Source: Candidatus Aminicenantota bacterium
Lineage (GTDB): Bacteria > Acidobacteriota > Aminicenantia > Aminicenantales > Aminicenantaceae
NCBI GenBank assembly: GCA_030670375.1
Contig: DAOVBT010000043.1
Location: forward strand, 1 to 9,360
Length of the DNA stretch: 9,360 nt
Reading direction: 5' to 3'
A model generated the notes under the pieces. The model saw nothing but the letters and a program-made list of their open reading frames with translations. It did not search any database and was not told the DNA's origin. The translations under genes were made by a program, and so were the position numbers. Shown in pieces: positions 5,414-9,360 of the stretch. Every line of letters starts with the position of its first letter. Position 1 is the first letter of the stretch.

Positions 5414-8014
5414 ATGAACAAAACGAAAATATTATGCAGCGCATTTGTCCTGCTGATTCTCCCCTATTTTTTAATCGCCCAGACTCCGCCTGAAGAATTT
5501 TTGGGACACAAAGTGGGTGAGGATCGCAAACTGGCTGACTACACCCAAATTCAAGCCTATTTTCATAAGCTCGATTCCGAATCGGAGAAAATGAAAGTTT
5601 TGACCATCGGAGAGACAACGCTCGGCAAACCGATAATTTTGGCCGTGATCTCATCCGAAGAAAATATGGCTAATCTTGATAAATACACCGACATAACCAA
5701 AAAGTTGAGGGATGCCCGGGGCCTAACTCCTGAGGATGCTAAGGAACTCGCCAAACAAGGAAAAGCTATCGTTATGATAACCTGCAGCCTCCACGCCACT
5801 GAGATCGCCGCTTCTCAGATGGCCATGGAGCTCGCCTACATGCTGGTCGCGGGCAAAACGCCGTTCGATGCAGGGAAAGCCCTGAGCGATGTGATCGTGC
5901 TCCTCTCCCCCACGATAAACCCGGACGGCCAGCAAATGGTCACTGATTGGTACAAGAAGTATGTGGGCACCAAGTATGAAGGCGGTAGCATGCCCTGGCT
6001 TTATCATCATTACGCAGGTCATGATAACAACCGCGACTGGTTCATGTTCAACCTCAAAGAAACCCAGGCCGTCTCTAAAGTCCTTTACCATGACTGGATT
6101 CCTCAGATTCATATCGACGAACACCAGATGGGCTCTACGCGTGCCCGCCTTTTTGTGCCTCCCTTTATGGATCCCCCAGTCCCGACAATTCATCCCCTCC
6201 TCTGGCGTGGGGTAGCTCTTTGTGGCATGAACATGGCTTATGATCTTCAAAAAAATGGATTCCAAGGTGTTGTTCATGGACGAAGCTACACGGGATGGTG
6301 GATAGGAGCATGTGATGACACATCATGGCTCCATAACACCATCGGCCTTCTTTCCGAGATGGCATCGGTTAGGGTCGCCTCCCCAATTTTTATCGATCCC
6401 ACAGAAATCCCGAAGGAATACACAGAAAAGCGCATGCAGTTTCCTGATCCCTGGCCCGGCGGTTGGTGGCGGCTGAGAGACCTCGTAGAATACGAGATGA
6501 CCCTTTCATTAAGCCTGATTGAAACCGCCTACCATCATAAAGAAGACCTCCTGTTCAACTTTTACAAAATGTGTAAGGACGGGATCGAAGTCCAGAAAGA
6601 AGGCCAACCTTTTGCCTTTGTCATCCCCAAAAAACAGGTCGACTACCCCACGACCCTCCGTTTGCTGAAAATCCTGAAACTCGGGGGCATACAAATTCAT
6701 CAGGCAAAAGAGGATTTCATCGCCGATGGAAAAATTTATCCGGCTGGCTCCTTTGTGGTTTTGATGTCTCAACCTTACAGACCCTATGCGCAGGCTCTTC
6801 TCGAAAAACAAAAATACCCTGATATGCGCCAATATCCGGGAGGCCCCCCCATACCTCCTTATGATAATGCCGGATGGACTTTACCCTTGCAGATGGGTGT
6901 CAGATGCGACCAGATCGACCATCACTTCAAGGCAAATCTGGGAATGTTGGACTCTATTGTATTCCCCGAAGTTATGTCTCCTGACAGCGCCGCTTCCTAT
7001 TTTGTTCTCGACTCTCATCTCAATGCCTCTTATTCTGTTGCGTTTGGCCTGATGAAAGGGAAGGCAGAAATCTACCGCTCCAAAGATGTCATCAAACAGG
7101 AAGGATTCAAGGCCGCTCCCGGCAGCTTTATCGTCAAAAATTCACCCGACGTGATGAAATTGCTCCCTTCCCTGTTAGAAAAATGGCACATGCAGGTGCA
7201 AACGCTGGATGATATTTCTGGGATCGGAAAATCCCGGCTTACCAATCACCGGGTGGGTCTCTACCAGTCCTGGCGGTCCAACATGGATGAAGGATGGACG
7301 CGGTACGTTTTGGACGACCTGGAAATACCGTTCACGACTCTCCATAACAAGGATTTCAAGGGAGAAAAGAAGAAGAAGGTCGATTTGAGTGAAAAATACG
7401 ATGTCATCGTGTTTGCCAGTGAGGACGCCGATATGATCAAGAACGGCAAACCGAGTCCGACATCCCCCTACGCCCGGTATTTCCGAGGAAGCAGCACACC
7501 TCCCGAATACGAAGGAGGAATCGGCAAAGAAGGGGTAGATGCTCTCAAGAAATTTGTGGAAGAGGGCGGCATCCTCGTGACCCTCAACGATGCATGCGGA
7601 TTGGCCTTCAAAGAGTTCTCTGTCCCTGCTCAAAATGCTTTGGAACGAGTGAACCGCAGTGAGTTTTTCTGCCCCACTTCCATTTTGAAGCTTAAAGTGG
7701 ATAACAAGACCCCTATCGGATACGGGCTTCCCAGAGATATCGGGGCCGTGTTTTCCCGAAGTTTGGCAATCAGCACGCGGGTTCCATCAGGAGAATGGGA
7801 CAGGAAAGTCGTTGCCACATTTCCGGAGGATGATATTCTTTTGAGCGGGTGGTTGCTCGGAGAAGATGTGCTTGCACGCAAAGCAGCCATCGTCGATATC
7901 ACACACAAAAAAGGACACATCATCCTTATTGGGATTCGCTGCCAACACAGGGCCCAATCCCACGGCACGTACAAATTCCTGCTCAATGCCCTGCTCTACC
8001 CCGAATCAAACTAA
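5414..8014 (+). CDS. Secreted M14-family zinc carboxypeptidase
   Basis: An 866-residue exported metallopeptidase. The signal peptide is MNKTKILCSAFVLLILPYFLIA (1-22), cut before QTPPEEF. The M14 domain runs from about 40 to 375. The zinc motif HxxE is HATE (127-130); NPDG (169-172) and NRDW (206-209) are conserved family marks; the third zinc ligand is probably H237 in IDEHQMG (H233 is the alternative). The likely catalytic Glu is E315 in GLLSEMAS. A long middle region follows. The C-terminal part (about 612-866) has the feel of a class I glutamine-amidotransferase-like fold (KYDVIVFASED, then FVEEGGILVTLNDACG), as in other large bacterial M14 proteins. It should act in the periplasm or outside the cell on peptides. 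Its substrate is unknown. It is the only gene of its unit. Confidence 0.9.
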   Translation: MNKTKILCSAFVLLILPYFLIAQTPPEEFLGHKVGEDRKLADYTQIQAYFHKLDSESEKMKVLTIGETTLGKPIILAVISSEENMANLDKYTDITKKLRDARGLTPEDAKELAKQGKAIVMITCSLHATEIAASQMAMELAYMLVAGKTPFDAGKALSDVIVLLSPTINPDGQQMVTDWYKKYVGTKYEGGSMPWLYHHYAGHDNNRDWFMFNLKETQAVSKVLYHDWIPQIHIDEHQMGSTRARLFVPPFMDPPVPTIHPLLWRGVALCGMNMAYDLQKNGFQGVVHGRSYTGWWIGACDDTSWLHNTIGLLSEMASVRVASPIFIDPTEIPKEYTEKRMQFPDPWPGGWWRLRDLVEYEMTLSLSLIETAYHHKEDLLFNFYKMCKDGIEVQKEGQPFAFVIPKKQVDYPTTLRLLKILKLGGIQIHQAKEDFIADGKIYPAGSFVVLMSQPYRPYAQALLEKQKYPDMRQYPGGPPIPPYDNAGWTLPLQMGVRCDQIDHHFKANLGMLDSIVFPEVMSPDSAASYFVLDSHLNASYSVAFGLMKGKAEIYRSKDVIKQEGFKAAPGSFIVKNSPDVMKLLPSLLEKWHMQVQTLDDISGIGKSRLTNHRVGLYQSWRSNMDEGWTRYVLDDLEIPFTTLHNKDFKGEKKKKVDLSEKYDVIVFASEDADMIKNGKPSPTSPYARYFRGSSTPPEYEGGIGKEGVDALKKFVEEGGILVTLNDACGLAFKEFSVPAQNALERVNRSEFFCPTSILKLKVDNKTPIGYGLPRDIGAVFSRSLAISTRVPSGEWDRKVVATFPEDDILLSGWLLGEDVLARKAAIVDITHKKGHIILIGIRCQHRAQSHGTYKFLLNALLYPESN

Positions 8015-8064
8015 CCTGAATAATCCAGGTTGAGTAAGCTGTTTCCTGATGGGATGTCCCCATC
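8013..8064 (+). terminator. Paired hairpins after the peptidase gene
   Basis: AACCTG/CAGGTT (8013-8018 with 8026-8031) starts inside the stop codon. GATGGG/CCCATC (8048-8053 with 8059-8064) has a 5-nt loop and is followed by TTCTT. The second could be a weak intrinsic terminator separating the peptidase from the arsR-type promoter; the U-run is poor. Confidence 0.4.
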
Positions 8065-8067
8065 TTC

Positions 8068-8096
8068 TTGAATTAACAATGTTTGAATATTATAAT
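8068..8096 (+). promoter_or_regulatory. Promoter of the ArsR-DsrE2 operon
   Basis: The -35 TTGAAT (8068-8073, 4 of 6) and a perfect -10 TATAAT (8091-8096) have an ideal 17-nt spacer. The start would be near 8103, giving a leader of about 23 nt with AAGG (8114-8117) as ribosome binding site, 8 nt before the ATG. Confidence 0.65.
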
Positions 8097-8105
8097 AATA
8101 GTGAA
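8083..8105. promoter_or_regulatory. Candidate ArsR operator palindrome
   Basis: A 23-bp imperfect inverted repeat, TTGAATATTAT-A-ATAATAGTGAA, has 9 of 11 arm positions complementary and an internal perfect 10-bp palindrome TATTATAATA. It covers the -10 and the predicted start of the adjacent repressor gene. ArsR/SmtB repressors are known to bind AT-rich imperfect palindromes at such sites, so autoregulation is the natural reading. Confidence 0.55.
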
Positions 8106-8125
8106 GACAAAATAAGGCGGATCTG

Positions 8126-8461
8126 ATGGAAAAAAAGGAATTTTATCAGCTACATTCCGATGTATGCAAGACTCTGGCCAATCCCAAAAGACAGGAAATA
8201 TTGGACTGTCTTCGTCACAAAGACATGACAGTCAATGAATTGGTTAAAAAAACAGGGATTTCCCAAGCTAATCTCTCCCAACATCTGGCTATCTTGAGGG
8301 CCAAGGGAATCGTCTCTACCCAGCGCAAAGGGATCCATGTACATTATTCCCTATCCAACAGCAAGATCACCCAGGCCTTTGATTTAATATCCGAGGTGCT
8401 CCGAGATTCCCTGAGCGCTCAAAGCAAAACGGTTAAATCAGCCATAAATCGAAATAAATAA
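8126..8461 (+). CDS. ArsR/SmtB-family transcriptional repressor
   Basis: A 111-residue winged-helix DNA-binding protein, normal family length. The helix-turn-helix runs about 33-58 (MTVNELVKKTGISQANLSQH then LAILRAKGIV), with the recognition helix around SQANLSQHLAILR, and the wing is STQRKGIHVHYSL. There are only two cysteines, C14 and C28, both in the N-terminal helices. The classical metal motif ELCVCDL of the recognition helix is absent, so arsenic or cadmium sensing by that site is unlikely. Sensing by a thiol pair is possible, and the neighbouring DsrE2 gene would favour a sulfur-related signal, but this is inference. The start codon has an AAGG site at 8114-8117. It is the first gene of a two-gene operon and probably controls itself. 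Confidence 0.92.
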   Translation: MEKKEFYQLHSDVCKTLANPKRQEILDCLRHKDMTVNELVKKTGISQANLSQHLAILRAKGIVSTQRKGIHVHYSLSNSKITQAFDLISEVLRDSLSAQSKTVKSAINRNK

Positions 8462-8479
8462 CAAACGGAGAACTTTCTG

Positions 8480-8962
8480 ATGGAAGAACAAAAAAAGAAA
8501 AAACTCGCTATGGCCGTTTTCAGCGGGGATTTGGATAAATTGTTCGCCGCTTTCAGCATCGCCACAGGAGCGGCGGCCTCGAACATGGATGTCACCATGT
8601 TTTTCACATTCTGGGGACTCCGGGCCTTGAAGAAAAAAAAGCGAACTGGCAAAAGTTTCTTAGGCCGTTTGATGGGCATTTTTTACGGGGGCGACATCAA
8701 CCGCGCCTCCCCCAGCAAGATGAGCTTCGGCGGACTCGGCCGTTGGATGTTCAAAAAGATGATGAAGGCCAAGCGCGTTCCCACGTTAGCTGAACTGCGG
8801 CAAACAGCCATCGACCTAGGGGTGAAACTTTATGGCTGCCAGATGAGCATGGAAGTCATGGAAATTCCCCAAGAGAAGATGATCGACGAAGTGGCCAAAT
8901 GTGTGGGCGTCGCTACATTCCTCGAACAGGCCCAGCAGGCCGACGTCACACTTTTTGTTTGA
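8480..8962 (+). CDS. DsrE/DsrF/DrsH-like (DsrE2) family protein
   Basis: A 160-residue protein of the DsrE2 group, whose relatives occur with rhodanese, TusA and sulfide-oxidation genes and are thought to carry or relay protein-bound sulfur. The family segments are MAVFSGDLDKLFAAFSIATG (11-30), AAASNMDVTMFFTFWGLRAL (31-50) and GCQMSMEVM (119-127). C120 in that last motif is the likely persulfide-bearing residue; C141 is a second cysteine. The hydrophobic stretch around 31-50 may associate with membranes, as noted for the group, though a strongly basic KKKKR follows. It starts 18 nt after the ArsR gene with GGAG (8466-8469) as ribosome binding site. No rhodanese or TusA partner is in the window, so its sulfur role rests on family and on its regulator neighbour. 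Confidence 0.88.
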   Translation: MEEQKKKKLAMAVFSGDLDKLFAAFSIATGAAASNMDVTMFFTFWGLRALKKKKRTGKSFLGRLMGIFYGGDINRASPSKMSFGGLGRWMFKKMMKAKRVPTLAELRQTAIDLGVKLYGCQMSMEVMEIPQEKMIDEVAKCVGVATFLEQAQQADVTLFV

Positions 8963-8965
8963 TAT

Positions 8966-9360
8966 TTACTCTCCGATGATTTTGACCAGGACTCGTTTTC
9001 TGCGGCGTCCGTCGAACTCGCCATAAAAGATCTGCTCCCAGGGTCCGAAATCCAACTGTCCCCCAGTGACCGCTACGACGACCTCCCGTCCCATAACGGT
9101 CCTTTTCAGGTGCCCGTCCGCATTATCCTCCCCTGTCCGGTTGTGCCGGTATTTGGATATCGGCTCATGCGGCGCCAACTCCTCCAGCCAGTCCTTGTAG
9201 TCCTGGTGCAACCCGGACTCATTGTCGTTGATGAACACGCTGGCGGTGATGTGCATTGCGTTCACCAGACAGAGTCCCTCTCGTATGCCACTTTCGGCGA
9301 TGGCCTGCTGCACCTCGTCGGTGATCCTGACGAAGTCATAGCGTTTTCGGGTATTGAACC
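8966..9360 (-). CDS. YjbQ/UPF0047 family protein, partial at 5' end
   Basis: The carboxy-terminal 131 or so residues of a YjbQ-family protein; the reading frame continues to the window edge as FNTRKRYDFVRITDEVQQAI, so the GTG at 9313 is an internal valine and not the start. Family marks are GLCLVNAMHITASVFINDNE, where the conserved His and Glu lie, then HNRTGEDNADGHLKRTVMG, GPWEQIFYGEFDG and the ending RRKRVLVKIIGE. YjbQ proteins are often named secondary thiamine-phosphate synthase from a weak activity in E. coli; the true function is unsettled. Few residues are missing from the N-terminus, judging by the usual length of about 135-140. It converges on the DsrE2 gene with 3 nt between stop codons. 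Confidence 0.93.
   Translation of the reverse strand, partial: FNTRKRYDFVRITDEVQQAIAESGIREGLCLVNAMHITASVFINDNESGLHQDYKDWLEELAPHEPISKYRHNRTGEDNADGHLKRTVMGREVVVAVTGGQLDFGPWEQIFYGEFDGRRRKRVLVKIIGE

Noticed and set aside
7175..7633. Long antisense open frames within the peptidase gene and elsewhere
   Set aside because: They are shadows of clearly coding frames with recognised proteins; their translations show no domain character.

Overview
The window looks like the chromosome of a Gram-negative-type bacterium with an outer membrane and roughly balanced GC content. Evidence for this is a signal-peptide beta-barrel protein ending in Phe and a secreted 866-residue M14 peptidase. The SRP RNA, however, is the large Alu-containing type rather than the short 4.5S type. 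These traits together would fit a deep-branching phylum such as Candidatus Aminicenantes, but that placement is inference. No phage, transposase, CRISPR or toxin-antitoxin gene is visible.

Layout. Positions 277-1796 (minus strand) form a serine-decoding unit: serS, then tRNA-Ser(UGA) only 5 nt after its stop, then tRNA-Ser(GCU) with its own apparent promoter. Two diverged copies of one non-coding repeat flank the unit in opposite orientation (about 27-168 and 1852-2044). Positions 2129-3980 (plus) form a three-gene operon: a CobO-type corrinoid adenosyltransferase, a minimal zincin-like metallopeptidase and a DHDPS/NAL-family aldolase that is probably not a true DapA. The SRP RNA gene (3997-4268, minus) converges on the aldolase and ends in a stem plus U-run terminator.

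Positions 4390-5235 (minus) and 5414-8014 (plus) are divergent envelope genes, a beta-barrel-like protein and an M14 carboxypeptidase with a GATase1-like C-terminal region. Recognisable promoters for both lie in their shared intergenic region. Positions 8126-8962 (plus) are an ArsR-family repressor and a DsrE2-family sulfur-relay-like protein, with a 23-bp imperfect palindrome over the repressor promoter. At the right edge, a YjbQ/UPF0047 gene (minus) runs out of the window.

How it works together. serS and its tRNAs supply seryl-tRNA, and the SRP RNA serves export of proteins such as the two envelope proteins here. The ArsR/DsrE2 pair looks like a small autoregulated sulfur or redox module. 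The most interesting signals are non-coding. serS and cobO have good sigma-70-type promoters whose -10 boxes end 7-8 nt before the ATG, implying leaderless mRNAs. The other signals are the inverted repeats around the serine unit, the promoter between the two tRNA-Ser genes and the ArsR operator candidate.
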